From Hymenobacter sp. BT730 (lineage in GTDB: Bacteria > Bacteroidota > Bacteroidia > Cytophagales > Hymenobacteraceae): 64,000 nt of DNA. Below, in pieces: positions 53,181 to 62,557 of this stretch (the first letter of the stretch is position 1; the number at the start of each line of letters is the position of its first letter). The stretch spans positions 434,001 through 498,000 of the forward strand of contig NZ_JAUOFB010000002.1 in NCBI RefSeq assembly GCF_030542105.1. Reading direction: 5' to 3'. Under the pieces are notes generated by a model. The model did not search any database and was not told the origin of the DNA. It was given only the letters and a program-made list of their open reading frames with translations. The position numbers were made by a program, and so were the translations under genes.

Positions 53181-55598
53181 ATGCCCACCCCTGCATCCGC
53201 CGAAATTACCGCTGCCGCTGCGCTCAGCAAAGAAGACCTGCTCCGCGACTATCGTCTGGGCTGGGAAAGCCGCCACGCCTCCTTGGCGGGCCGCAAGGAA
53301 GTTTTCATGGGCAAAGCCAAGTTTGGCATCTTCGGTGATGGCAAAGAGCTGCCTCAGCTGGCCATGGCCCGCGCCTTCCAGAACGGCGACTTCCGCTCCG
53401 GCTACTACCGCGACCAGACCTTCATGTTCGCCATTGGTGAGCTGACCCTGCAGCAATACTTCGCCCAGCTCTACGCTCACCCCGACGTGGACGCTGAGCC
53501 CGCTACCGGTGGCCGCGCCATGAACGGCCACTTTGCCACCCGCCTGCTGGACGAGGACGGCAACTTCAAAAGCCAGACCACTACCAAGAATTCCTCCGCC
53601 GATATTTCGCCCACCGCCGGCCAAATGCCGCGCCTGGTGGGTCTGGCCTATGCCTCCAAGCTCTACCGCCAGAACCCGGAACTGCACGACCGCACCGACT
53701 TTTCCATCAATGGGAATGAGGTAGCCTTCGGCACCATTGGCAACGCCAGCACCTCCGAGGGCATGTTCTTCGAGGCGCTGAATGCCGCCGGCGTGCTTCA
53801 GATTCCCATGCTGATGAGCGTGTGGGACGACCACTACGGCATTTCCGTGCCCGCCGAGTACCAGACCACCAAGCAGAACATCAGCGAAATCCTGATGGGT
53901 CTGCAGCGCGAAGGCGAAGGCCAGCAGGGCTTTGAGATTTTCGTGGTGAAGGGTTGGGACTACCCGGCTCTGGTAGATACCTACCAGCGGGCCGCCGAGC
54001 TGTGCCGCACTCAGCACGTGCCCGTGCTGATTCACGTAACCGAAGTAACCCAGCCCCAGGGCCACAGCACCAGCGGCTCGCACGAGCGCTACAAGAGCAA
54101 GGAGCGCCTTGGCTGGGAAGAAGCCCACGACTGCCTGACCAAAATGCGCGAGTGGATGCTCACCGAAGGCCACGCCACGGAAGAGGAGCTTACGCAGATT
54201 GAGAATGAAAGCCGGGACGTAGTAAAACTGGCCCGCGTAGCGGCCTGGGATGCCTTCTTCACGCCCATTAAGCAGGAGCGCGACGAAACCGTAGCCCTAC
54301 TGAATAAGCTGGTAGCCGAAACCGGGACCGAAAACAGCCTGCACGAGCTGGTAGAGCACCTGGAGCACAACACCACGCCCATCCGCGCCGATTTGGTGCG
54401 TACTGTGCGCCGTGCTTTGCGGCAGGTACGCAGCCAGCGCAGCGGCGCCCGCCGCGAGCTGCAGAACTGGCTGGAACAGGCTCTGGCCGAAAATGCCGAC
54501 CGCTACAACTCCTACCTCTACAGCCAGAGCGAGCAGGCCGTAGGCAACATTGAAGTAGTACCCGCTGAGTTTGCCGCCGATGCCCACCTGGTAGACGGCC
54601 GCGAGGTGCTGCAGGCTTGCTTCGAAGCCAACTTCCGCCGCGACCCTACCATTTTCGCCATCGGGGAAGATGTGGGTAAGATTGGCGACGTAAACCAGGC
54701 GTTTGCGGGTTTGCAGGATAAGTTTGGTGAGCTGCGCGTAACCGATACCGGTATCCGGGAGTGCACTATTGTGGGGCAGGGCATAGGTGCCGCGTTGCGC
54801 GGCCTGCGTCCCATTACGGAAATTCAGTACCTGGATTACCTTCTCTACGCCATCCAGATTCTGAGTGATGATGTGGCCTGCCTGCAGTACCGTACCAAAG
54901 GCGGCCAAAAAGCTCCGCTGATAGTGCGCACCCGCGGCCACCGTCTGGAAGGTATCTGGCACTCCGGCTCACCCATTCAAATGATTCTGGGGTCCATCCG
55001 CGGCATGCACCTGTGCGTCCCGCGCGACATGACGCAGGCGGCCGGCTTCTACAACACGCTGCTGCGCTCCGATGAGCCGGCCATTGTAATTGAGTGCCTG
55101 AACGGTTACCGACTGAAAGAGCGAATCCCACAGAACGTAGGCGAGTTTACGCTGCCCTTGGGCATGCCCGAAACCCTGCGCGAAGGCTCCGATGTAACGG
55201 TGGTAACCTACGGCTCCATGTGCCGCATTGTCCTGGATGCCGCTAAGCAGTTGGCCGACGTAGGTATTTCCATCGAAGTTATCGACGTGCAAACGCTGTT
55301 GCCCTTCGACTTGGAGCATGTCATCACGGACAGCATTCGTAAAACCAACCGCGTGCTTTTTGCTGATGAAGACTTGCCAGGCGGCGCTACGGCCTATATG
55401 CTGCAGCAGGTGCTGGACGAGCAGGGCGCATACCAGTTCCTGGACGCACAGCCACGCTGCCTGGCCGCGCAGCCGCACCGCCCGCCCTACGGCTCCGATG
55501 GTGACTACTTCAGCAAGCCCAACGCCGAAGATGTGTTTGATGCCGTGTATGAGCTGATGCAGGAAGCCGACCCCAAACAGTTCCCGGCTATCTACTAA
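53181..55598 (+). CDS. Fused alpha/beta E1 of a 2-oxoacid dehydrogenase complex
   Basis: About 805 residues from ATG 53181. The first half is the E1 alpha part (GYYRDQTFMFAIGELTLQQYF, thiamine-diphosphate region FGTIGNASTSEGMFFEALNA). The second half is the beta part (FAIGEDVGKIGDVNQAFAGL, AALRGLRPITEIQY, VVTYGSMCRIVLDAAKQL, LLPFDLEHV). The halves are separate genes in many bacteria; the fusion is usual in Bacteroidota. It decarboxylates a pyruvate-like or branched-chain 2-oxoacid and feeds E2. E2 and E3 are not in the window. An upstream in-frame GTG/ATG at 53139 adds 14 unconserved residues. Confidence 0.93.
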   Translation: MPTPASAEITAAAALSKEDLLRDYRLGWESRHASLAGRKEVFMGKAKFGIFGDGKELPQLAMARAFQNGDFRSGYYRDQTFMFAIGELTLQQYFAQLYAHPDVDAEPATGGRAMNGHFATRLLDEDGNFKSQTTTKNSSADISPTAGQMPRLVGLAYASKLYRQNPELHDRTDFSINGNEVAFGTIGNASTSEGMFFEALNAAGVLQIPMLMSVWDDHYGISVPAEYQTTKQNISEILMGLQREGEGQQGFEIFVVKGWDYPALVDTYQRAAELCRTQHVPVLIHVTEVTQPQGHSTSGSHERYKSKERLGWEEAHDCLTKMREWMLTEGHATEEELTQIENESRDVVKLARVAAWDAFFTPIKQERDETVALLNKLVAETGTENSLHELVEHLEHNTTPIRADLVRTVRRALRQVRSQRSGARRELQNWLEQALAENADRYNSYLYSQSEQAVGNIEVVPAEFAADAHLVDGREVLQACFEANFRRDPTIFAIGEDVGKIGDVNQAFAGLQDKFGELRVTDTGIRECTIVGQGIGAALRGLRPITEIQYLDYLLYAIQILSDDVACLQYRTKGGQKAPLIVRTRGHRLEGIWHSGSPIQMILGSIRGMHLCVPRDMTQAAGFYNTLLRSDEPAIVIECLNGYRLKERIPQNVGEFTLPLGMPETLREGSDVTVVTYGSMCRIVLDAAKQLADVGISIEVIDVQTLLPFDLEHVITDSIRKTNRVLFADEDLPGGATAYMLQQVLDEQGAYQFLDAQPRCLAAQPHRPPYGSDGDYFSKPNAEDVFDAVYELMQEADPKQFPAIY

Positions 55599-55608
55599 GC
55601 TGCAAGAA

Positions 55609-55647
55609 AAACGCCCATCCGTTCGGTTATCGAAGGGGTGGGCGTTT
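55609..55647. terminator. Bidirectional terminator
   Basis: AAACGCCCATCC pairs with GGGTGGGCGTTT (one wobble) around an inner TTCG/CGAA pairing, between the convergent E1 and lipoprotein genes. Confidence 0.8.
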
Positions 55648-55669
55648 GCTTTGGTGGCGACAGACTACT

Positions 55670-56218
55670 TCAGGGAATGATGATGGAGGAGGTCATTACT
55701 TTGTTGCTTTCATGCAGGGCACGGTCTACAATGGTGACCTCAAAGCGTACTTCAGCACCGGCAGGGAAGGAGCCGCGAAAGAACAGCTGTGAAAACGTCA
55801 GGTCACCTTTGATGGGCTCATTGCGTTCCGTAGTCGTCAGGCGTGGATAGCGGCTGTTATAGGGAAAGGCAAAATCAAGGGGGCGGAACACGCCGTCTTC
55901 CCCTTTTAGCAGCGGCTGAAAAAAGTAATTGTTGTAGAAGCGGTTTTCCGTCCCGTCAGCATTGTACTGGTTGTAGGGAGGAATGGTGTCCGTGGGGTCC
56001 AGCCCCAGGTCACCGTCGCCATCCTTAAATGAAACCGTTACCGCTACGGAATCATAAGTGCCGGTAACCGGGCTTTTGCGCACCGCTTTGATATCCTTAA
56101 ACTCAATACTAGGCGTATCCGGGTAATCCGGGGGCGTGATGCAGGCATTCAACAGCAGGCCGCAGCCGATAATTAATGCTGAAGACCTTACCAAGCGAAA
56201 TGTAGACGTGGGAGCCAT
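55670..56218 (-). CDS. Hypothetical lipoprotein
   Basis: A 182-residue protein from ATG 56218 with lipobox LLNAC (C26). The mature part holds VTVSFKDGDGDLGLDPTD, a calcium-loop-like Asp/Gly run seen in many Bacteroidota lipoproteins with beta-sandwich folds. I recognise no named family. It is convergent with the E1 gene and divergent from the LuxE-like gene. Confidence 0.8.
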   Translation of the reverse strand: MAPTSTFRLVRSSALIIGCGLLLNACITPPDYPDTPSIEFKDIKAVRKSPVTGTYDSVAVTVSFKDGDGDLGLDPTDTIPPYNQYNADGTENRFYNNYFFQPLLKGEDGVFRPLDFAFPYNSRYPRLTTTERNEPIKGDLTFSQLFFRGSFPAGAEVRFEVTIVDRALHESNKVMTSSIIIP

Positions 56219-56314
56219 ACGAATAGAAATACCCCTAAGTGGGCGGGAAAAGGTACGGATTCTCAACGAAGCACTCCGCACTTTGTTGCTTTCCCAAAAC
56301 CCAGTTGTACGCTA

Positions 56315-57319
56315 ATGAGTTTCCGCCAGCAGCATCTCCAGGCATTGGATAGTTTGACACCGGCTTCTTTTGAAGATGCCGCGCTACAGCTTTTTCGGCA
56401 TCAAGCCGTGAATTGTCCTCCCTATCGGGAATATCTGGCGCTGCTAGGCCGTAAAGCTGACCAGGTTCAGCAAATGACGGACATTCCGTTTCTGCCCATC
56501 GAGTTCTTTAAAACCCATGAGGTGCGTACCCTTCCGCAGGAGTGGAAGCCAGAAGAATTGTTTCTGAGCAGCGGCACAACCCTACAGCAGCGCAGCCGCC
56601 ATTTTGTGCGTGAGCCGCAGTTGTACCGCCGCAACGCCGCCCGCATTTTTGAACAGTATTACGGCCCACTTTCCGGTTGGATTTTTCTGGCTCTGTTGCC
56701 CTCGTATCTGGAACAGGGAAACTCCTCGTTAGTGGCCATGGTGGAGCATTTTGCCGCCGCCTCGGGCCAGCACCAACCCGCCTTCTTCCTGCGCAACCAC
56801 GCTGCCCTTCTCCAAGCTCTAAGTGAGGCGAAGCAAGTGCCCGGCCGCCGCATTATGCTGATCGGGGTATCGTATGCGCTGCTGGATCTGGTGGCCGAAT
56901 TTGGAGCTGCTCCGGCCCTGCAAAACCTCACAGTCCTCGAAACCGGTGGCATGAAAGGCCGCCGCCGGGAAATGATTCGCGAAGAGCTGCACGCGGAGTT
57001 GCAGCAAGCCTTTGGCCCGGCCGGTATTCATTCCGAATATGGCATGACGGAGCTGCTCTCCCAAGCCTACAGCCTCGGCGACGGCCGCTTCCACGCGCCC
57101 CCGCAGCTACGCATCCTCCTCCGAGACCCTTCCGACCCTTTCTCCCTGAGTGAAAACCGCCCCGATGGTGCCATTAACGTCATTGACCTGGCCAACGTGG
57201 ACAGCTGTGCCTTCATCGAAACCAAAGACCTGGCCAGAATGCACCCCGATAACTCGTTTGAGGTGCTGGGCCGCATGGACAACTCCGACGTGCGCGGCTG
57301 TAATCAGATGGTGGGGTAA
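56315..57319 (+). CDS. LuxE-like acyl-protein synthetase/acyltransferase
   Basis: A 334-residue enzyme of the adenylate-forming LuxE family. Key motifs are FLSSGTTLQQRSRHFV (ATP-binding loop), ILIGVSYALLDLVAEF-type core, LETGGMKGRRREMIREELH and SEYGMTELLSQAYS. LuxE activates a fatty acid as acyl-AMP and passes it to a Cys. No luxC, luxD or luciferase gene is nearby, so the acyl acceptor is unknown. It ends 45 bases before the longest hairpin of the window. Confidence 0.88.
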   Translation: MSFRQQHLQALDSLTPASFEDAALQLFRHQAVNCPPYREYLALLGRKADQVQQMTDIPFLPIEFFKTHEVRTLPQEWKPEELFLSSGTTLQQRSRHFVREPQLYRRNAARIFEQYYGPLSGWIFLALLPSYLEQGNSSLVAMVEHFAAASGQHQPAFFLRNHAALLQALSEAKQVPGRRIMLIGVSYALLDLVAEFGAAPALQNLTVLETGGMKGRRREMIREELHAELQQAFGPAGIHSEYGMTELLSQAYSLGDGRFHAPPQLRILLRDPSDPFSLSENRPDGAINVIDLANVDSCAFIETKDLARMHPDNSFEVLGRMDNSDVRGCNQMVG

Positions 57320-57364
57320 GAGCAAAGCAAAGCCTCAATTCCGCCATGCAGAGCCGCAGACGAA

Positions 57365-57422
57365 GCATCATAAAAGAGAAAACCCTGACCGGATTTGGTC
57401 AGGGTTTTCTCTTTTATGATGC
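57365..57422. terminator. Perfect 26-bp stem hairpin, bidirectional terminator
   Basis: The 26 bases at 57365-57390 are fully complementary to 57397-57422, with loop GGATTT. A-rich and T-rich arms (AAAAGAGAAAA / TTTTCTCTTTT) give U-runs in both directions. It lies between the convergent LuxE-like and subtilisin genes. It is the longest perfect stem in the window. Confidence 0.9.
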
Positions 57423-57438
57423 ATACAAAGTCAGACGC

Positions 57439-58665
57439 TTACAAATGCGCAATGGGGTCGGGCTTGCCGTCAGGATCCGATTTCACGTAGCCGCTGCGGG
57501 TGAAGCTTTTGCCGCGCATCAGCAATACACCAGCCATGTGGGGGGTAGCCATAGAAGTGCCGCTCATAGTAGCATACTGACCACCTTTATAAGTGGAGGT
57601 GATGCTCACGCCGGGCATGCAGTAATCTACCGGCGGGTTGCCGAAGCAGGAGAACGAAGCCCAGGTATCGAGGTTGTTCATGGCCGAAATGGTGAAAACG
57701 TTGGCATTGTTCACGCGGGCCGGGGAGTGCAGGGTGGCGCTTTGGGCATCGTTACCGGCGGCCACGGCGAATAGAATGCCCTTGTTGGCTGCACGGGTTA
57801 CGGCATCATCCAAGGCCTGGGAAGTGCTGCCGCCTAAGCTCATATTAGCTACGTCGCCTGCTTTGCCATTTGCCGAGACGTAGTCGATGCCGGAAATAAC
57901 GCCGGAGGAGGTGCCGCTGCCATCGGCTGCCAGCACTTTCACTGCCACAACGGTTGCGCCAGCTGCTATACCTACAACACCTACCAGGTTGTTTTTGGCA
58001 GCAATAGTACCCGCTACGTGGGTGCCGTGGCCGTTGCCATCGTTGGCTGTAGGGGCATCGGTGCCGGTGGTGATAAACGTGCGGCTACGCGCTTTATCCA
58101 CCGTCAGGTCAGGGTGGGTCAGGTCAATGCCGGTGTCGATTATCCAGGCTACTTTACCTACGCCGCTGCCATAGCCAACCCGCTTAATACCGTAGGGAAT
58201 GGATTGCGTGGAAGTGGTAGTGGTGCCGCCAGTAGTTTGTTCAACCTTAATAACCTGGTCGGGCTCCACGTAGGCTACGCTGGCATCCTGAGCCAGCTGA
58301 GCCGCTTCTTCGGATGTCAGCTCAGCAGAAAAGCCCTGCAGCGCGTGACCATAGGCCCGGTCTACTTTCTCGGGGCGCAGCCCGCGCTTTTTCAGCAGGC
58401 CCTGCGCAACGCCTTTCACTTTCTTGATTTTTTCCTCGTAGGCTTCCGTAGTCAAGCCAACGCTGCCTTCCTTCAGCACCACAATGTAGCGACCGGGAAT
58501 AACCTGCCCAACAGCTTTGACATCTGCCGTAGCGCTTATGCCAGACAATGCGGAAGGCTCGGCTGGAGCTACCGTGTCTTTGGCGCAGCCGGCCAGTAAA
58601 GCCATGCTCAGTGTAGCGGCACTCACTACGATTCCTACCCGGAAATTCAACAAGGATTTCGACAT
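57439..58665 (-). CDS. S8 subtilisin-like peptidase lipoprotein with I9 propeptide
   Basis: A 408-residue protease with lipobox LAGC (C27). The I9 propeptide (about 53-140) has PGRYIVVLKEG and SVAYVEPDQVIKVE. The subtilase domain has D177 (WIIDTGIDLTHPDL), H213 (GHGTHVAGTIA) and S371 (MSGTSMATPHMAG). Unlike the T9SS peptidase at 20119 it lacks C-terminal domains and should stay anchored by its lipid. Substrates are unknown. Confidence 0.93.
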   Translation of the reverse strand: MSKSLLNFRVGIVVSAATLSMALLAGCAKDTVAPAEPSALSGISATADVKAVGQVIPGRYIVVLKEGSVGLTTEAYEEKIKKVKGVAQGLLKKRGLRPEKVDRAYGHALQGFSAELTSEEAAQLAQDASVAYVEPDQVIKVEQTTGGTTTTSTQSIPYGIKRVGYGSGVGKVAWIIDTGIDLTHPDLTVDKARSRTFITTGTDAPTANDGNGHGTHVAGTIAAKNNLVGVVGIAAGATVVAVKVLAADGSGTSSGVISGIDYVSANGKAGDVANMSLGGSTSQALDDAVTRAANKGILFAVAAGNDAQSATLHSPARVNNANVFTISAMNNLDTWASFSCFGNPPVDYCMPGVSITSTYKGGQYATMSGTSMATPHMAGVLLMRGKSFTRSGYVKSDPDGKPDPIAHL

Positions 58666-58818
58666 GAAATGGGATTGGGTTGATGGAAAAACACCAAATC
58701 GGTGCTGAATTCATCTGTTTCCGGCTTCCAGCGCTGGAAAAGATGCAATTCGCCATTTTGTTTTCTTCAGACAGCAACCAAATTTTAATGGTTCCGTAGT
58801 TGGCTTCCGGAAAAGCAA

Positions 58819-58849
58819 AGCGCCCCTGCCGGGAGAGGGCAGGGGCGCT
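58819..58849 (-). terminator. Terminator of the NtrC-type gene
   Basis: AGCGCCCCTGCC pairs perfectly with GGCAGGGGCGCT around a seven-base loop; it lies 28 bases past the minus-strand stop at 58877. The T-run is short. Confidence 0.75.
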
Positions 58850-58876
58850 GAATAAAAGGGGCGTAAGCCGCCGAAA

Positions 58877-60034
58877 TTATTTGCCGGCGTAAGCTTTTGC
58901 GTCGTCTTCCGTAATGGTGTCGTCACTCATAATGACGAGGCGCTCTACCACGTTGCGCAGCTCCCGGATGTTGCCGCGCCAGTCCAGGCCCTGCAGGTAA
59001 TTCAGAGCCGCCTCGTCGATTTTCTTGGGCTTGTTGCCATAGTCGTTGGCAATGTCCTGCAGGAACTTCTGCACCAGCTCCGGAATATCCTCGCGCCGGT
59101 CGTTGAGCGAGGGCACTTTGATGAGGATGACGGAAAGACGGTGGTAGAGGTCTTCGCGGAAGTTGCGCTCGGCAATTTCGTGCTGCAGGTCTTTGTTGGT
59201 AGCGGCTAGTACCCGCACGTTCACGGAAATTTCCTTCTCGCCGCCCACGCGGGTAATCTTGTTTTCCTGCAGCGCGCGCAGCACTTTGGCCTGAGCCGAA
59301 AGGCTCATATCCCCAATTTCATCCAGGAAAAGCGTGCCGCCATCGGCCTGCTCAAACTTGCCGATGCGCTGCTTCACGGCGGAGGTGAACGAGCCTTTTT
59401 CATGGCCGAACAGCTCTGACTCAATCAGTTCCGAGGGAATAGCGGCGCAGTTTACTTCCACCAAGGGGCCATTGTTGCGGTTGCTGAGCTCGTGCAACTG
59501 GCGGGCTACCATTTCCTTGCCCGCACCATTGGGGCCGGTAATCAGCACGCGGGCATCCGTAGGGGCCACTTTTTCAATGGCTTTGCGCACGGCTTCCAGT
59601 GCCCTGGAGGAGCCCACCATTTCGGAGCTTTTAGCTACTTTCTTCTTCAGAGTCTTAGTTTCGGCTACCAGCTTGGTGCGGTCCAAGGCATTGCGCACCG
59701 TTACCAGCAGGCGGTTTAGGTCTGGTGGCTTTTGCAGGAAGTCGTAGGCACCTTTTTTGGTGGCGTCTACGGCCATTTCCACGTTGCCGTGTGCCGATAC
59801 CATGATAAAGGCGGCATCGGGCGCTACGATGCGGGCCCGCTCCAGCACCTCAATGCCATCCATCTTGGGCATTTTGATGTCGCAAAGCACTACATCATAC
59901 TTGTCCTTGATGAGCATATCGAGGCCCGTGGGGCCGTCCTCGGCTTGGTCTACCTGGTAGTTTTCGTATTCCAGAATCTCCTTTAGAGTGTTCCGAATAG
60001 CTTTTTCGTCGTCAATTATCAGGATGCGGGGCAT
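58877..60034 (-). CDS. NtrC-family sigma-54 activator/response regulator lacking a DNA-binding domain
   Basis: A 385-residue protein from ATG 60034. It has a receiver domain (ILIIDDEKAI, phospho-acceptor D52 in VVLCDIKMPKMDG) and an AAA+ domain with Walker A GPNGAGKE, Walker B GGTLFLDEIGDM and R-finger region. The sigma-54-contact loop is GSFTSA instead of GAFTGA. The protein stops a few residues after the AAA+ lid (NVVERLVIMSDDTITEDDAK), so the usual Fis-type helix-turn-helix is missing. It may act from solution, like other activators without DNA-binding domains. Confidence 0.92.
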   Translation of the reverse strand: MPRILIIDDEKAIRNTLKEILEYENYQVDQAEDGPTGLDMLIKDKYDVVLCDIKMPKMDGIEVLERARIVAPDAAFIMVSAHGNVEMAVDATKKGAYDFLQKPPDLNRLLVTVRNALDRTKLVAETKTLKKKVAKSSEMVGSSRALEAVRKAIEKVAPTDARVLITGPNGAGKEMVARQLHELSNRNNGPLVEVNCAAIPSELIESELFGHEKGSFTSAVKQRIGKFEQADGGTLFLDEIGDMSLSAQAKVLRALQENKITRVGGEKEISVNVRVLAATNKDLQHEIAERNFREDLYHRLSVILIKVPSLNDRREDIPELVQKFLQDIANDYGNKPKKIDEAALNYLQGLDWRGNIRELRNVVERLVIMSDDTITEDDAKAYAGK

Positions 60035-60142
60035 ATGCGAGGAAAGGGCGAATAAGGGAAATAAAAGTAACGAAAAGCCAGCTGCAAAACGGGTGGCTAT
60101 GGTCAACTGAAGCGGAAGGCGCTACTTCTGTACTGGTATTTA

Positions 60143-62557
60143 CTAGCGGGGTTCTACGCTTGTCAGCGAAAGAGTTGCGTCGGGTAGGCCATCGGCCGAA
60201 GCCGTGAGGCCTAGCGAGCCAGGCTTTTTGCCGGCGCGCAGCAGCACCGTGGCAATGCCTGCCTCAGCGGAAACCGGGTTGTCGCCTACTAACCCGGCAT
60301 CACCCGTGACTATAAATCGAACTGAAGTAGTAGCAGTTGGTACGGGAGTACCCTTCTCATCAACCACCGTAGCATACACAAAGACAGCATCCTGGCGACC
60401 AGCGGTAAGCTCACGCCCGCTCCGGTCATAGCTGAGCTGCAGATGATGCGCCGGACCGGGTGTACGGCGGGTTTGTTCAGCAGCAGGCTTGCCATTTTGA
60501 TAGGCCACGGCCCGTAGGGTGCCGGTTGTAAAGTTGGGCATTGTGAAGGTGAAGGAAGGATGAGCCAGGTTATTGGAGTATCGGTCCTTATCAGGACGTT
60601 GGCGGGCTATGGTACGGCCATCCAGCTGTAGTTCTACTTCCGCACAGTTGCTGTATACCCGCACCTGCCGGGAGGAAGCAGGCTGAGCATAATTAGCTAT
60701 GAACACCATGGGCTTACCAAAGCCCATAGCATCCGGCTCTGGACCGTACTGGCTCTGGTAGAAGTAGAACGCAAATTTGGGCAGGCGGAAGATATCCATG
60801 ATGCCCGAGGACTCAATATCCGGGGCGTAGCCGCGCTTGTAGTCAAACTGCAGCCAGTTGGCGTCGCCGATGGCGGGGCCAATGAAGTTGTCGTTGTGGG
60901 CTTCCTGGAAATTAAGCGCCTGCTGAACCAGCGCCCGCTCGCCCTGGCCGCGCAACTGCCGTGAGGTGCGCTCCGACTCTTTCAGGTCCTGGTATTCCTT
61001 CTGGTTAAAGCCGGCGTTCTGGGCATAGTACTCCCAGTCGCCGTACTCGCAAAGCAGGATGGGCTTTTTCTTGGCGTATTTATGCCAGTAATCCGGGGCT
61101 TTAGCGTGTTGACGAGCCGGAATAAATACGTCGTAGGCATAGTCCAGCCAGCCGCATGTGTATATATCCGTGGAGAAGGGTAACTCCTCGTGCACTGCCT
61201 GGTGGGCCTGGTCCATAAAGGCTTCGCTCATGCCCGTTTCATTGAGAGCCGCTTCCCAGAGCACAATGCTGGGATGGTTCCGGTCGCGGCGCACCATGTC
61301 GCGCACATTCTGTAGGCTGTTGCGCTGGAACGTTTTATCCCCAAAAAACTGCCAGCCGGGAATGGCATCCATTACCAGAATACCCAGCTCATCACACGCC
61401 TGCAGAAAAGTCGGGGAAGGCGGATAATGCGAGCAGCGCACAAAGTTGAAGCCGGCCTCTTTAATTTTCCAGGCGTCGCGGTATTGCATCTCATCGGAAA
61501 GCGCGTAGCCGAGGTAGGGGTATTCCTGGTGGCGGTTAGTGCCGCGCAGGCGCAGCTTCTGGCCGTTCAGAAAGAAACCATCGGCAGCAAAGCGAATGGT
61601 GCGCACGCCGGTCTGCACTTCCTGGTGGTCAAGGGAATTACCTTTTGCATCCAGCACATCCACCACCACCCGGTAGAGGTAAGGCCGGGCCGGTGACCAT
61701 AGCTTAGGAGTACTTAACGAAAGACTTTTCTTTACCGCGGTGGCTCCACCGGGAGTAAGCAGCGGCGCATTGGTCAGGGTGCGGGCTACTTCCTTACCAT
61801 CGGCATCCAGCACCACAGTACGCACTTGGGTGGTGCGCGCCTCACGGTGGTCGTTGCGGATTTCAGTTTGCACGTGGAGCGTGGCCTGCTGCTCACTCAC
61901 ATTTTCGTAATGGAGCAAGATGCCTCCACTCGCTACCCGGCCAGATTCTACGGCATCGGTAATGCGCAGCCGGTCCTGTACCAGCAACTGCACCGGGCGG
62001 TACAAGCCGCCATAAAAGTTGAAGTCAAGATCCTTCAGCGGCTTACCGGGGGGAATGGTAGGGTTGTCCTCATTGTTGAGCTTCACCAGTAGGCAGTTGT
62101 CTTCGTTGGGGCGCAAATTGGGCGTCAGATCAACGGTAAAAGGCAAGTAACCGCCTTCGTGGTGCCCTACATGGTGGCCATTCAGATACACATCGGCCAC
62201 CTGCATGGCGCCCTCAAAGCGGATGGCCACGCGGCGGCTGGTATCCGCTGCCGACACCCGGAAAAAGCGCCGGTAGAAGCAGGTGCCCTGCCACTGTTTG
62301 GCGGTAGTGACGACGGGCTCCAGGCGGGGCGTGTGTGGCAACGACACCGCTGCCCAGGGCCGGGCCGCATCTTCCCGGGTAAAGAAAGCAGGCCCTACCA
62401 GCGTATCCACATCCCGCACAAATTCCCAGTCAGCATTAAATGAACCGATGGAGGCCTGGCTCTGGGTGGTAGTGCTTTGGCGGGTGCATGCCGCCAGCAT
62501 TAGAAATACAACCAGCGCCAGAGGCAGGCCGCGGGAGCATAAGCAACGATATAGCAT
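60143..62557 (-). CDS. Glycoside hydrolase family 2 (beta-galactosidase-like) lipoprotein
   Basis: An 804-residue enzyme with a lipobox-like LAACT near residue 24. Domain order is jelly-roll sugar-binding (about 40-200), Ig-like, TIM barrel (about 320-620), and C-terminal beta domains. The acid/base is E440 (AALNETG) and the nucleophile E504 (LLCEYGDWEYY). The start overlaps the stop of the upstream gene by one base (TAATG), so translation is coupled. The sugar could be beta-galactoside, mannoside or uronide. Confidence 0.9.
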   Translation of the reverse strand: MLYRCLCSRGLPLALVVFLMLAACTRQSTTTQSQASIGSFNADWEFVRDVDTLVGPAFFTREDAARPWAAVSLPHTPRLEPVVTTAKQWQGTCFYRRFFRVSAADTSRRVAIRFEGAMQVADVYLNGHHVGHHEGGYLPFTVDLTPNLRPNEDNCLLVKLNNEDNPTIPPGKPLKDLDFNFYGGLYRPVQLLVQDRLRITDAVESGRVASGGILLHYENVSEQQATLHVQTEIRNDHREARTTQVRTVVLDADGKEVARTLTNAPLLTPGGATAVKKSLSLSTPKLWSPARPYLYRVVVDVLDAKGNSLDHQEVQTGVRTIRFAADGFFLNGQKLRLRGTNRHQEYPYLGYALSDEMQYRDAWKIKEAGFNFVRCSHYPPSPTFLQACDELGILVMDAIPGWQFFGDKTFQRNSLQNVRDMVRRDRNHPSIVLWEAALNETGMSEAFMDQAHQAVHEELPFSTDIYTCGWLDYAYDVFIPARQHAKAPDYWHKYAKKKPILLCEYGDWEYYAQNAGFNQKEYQDLKESERTSRQLRGQGERALVQQALNFQEAHNDNFIGPAIGDANWLQFDYKRGYAPDIESSGIMDIFRLPKFAFYFYQSQYGPEPDAMGFGKPMVFIANYAQPASSRQVRVYSNCAEVELQLDGRTIARQRPDKDRYSNNLAHPSFTFTMPNFTTGTLRAVAYQNGKPAAEQTRRTPGPAHHLQLSYDRSGRELTAGRQDAVFVYATVVDEKGTPVPTATTSVRFIVTGDAGLVGDNPVSAEAGIATVLLRAGKKPGSLGLTASADGLPDATLSLTSVEPR

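Noticed and set aside
53148..54173. Minus-strand frame of 341 codons
   Set aside because: Antisense shadow of the E1 alpha region; Gly/His/Val-rich and no motif.
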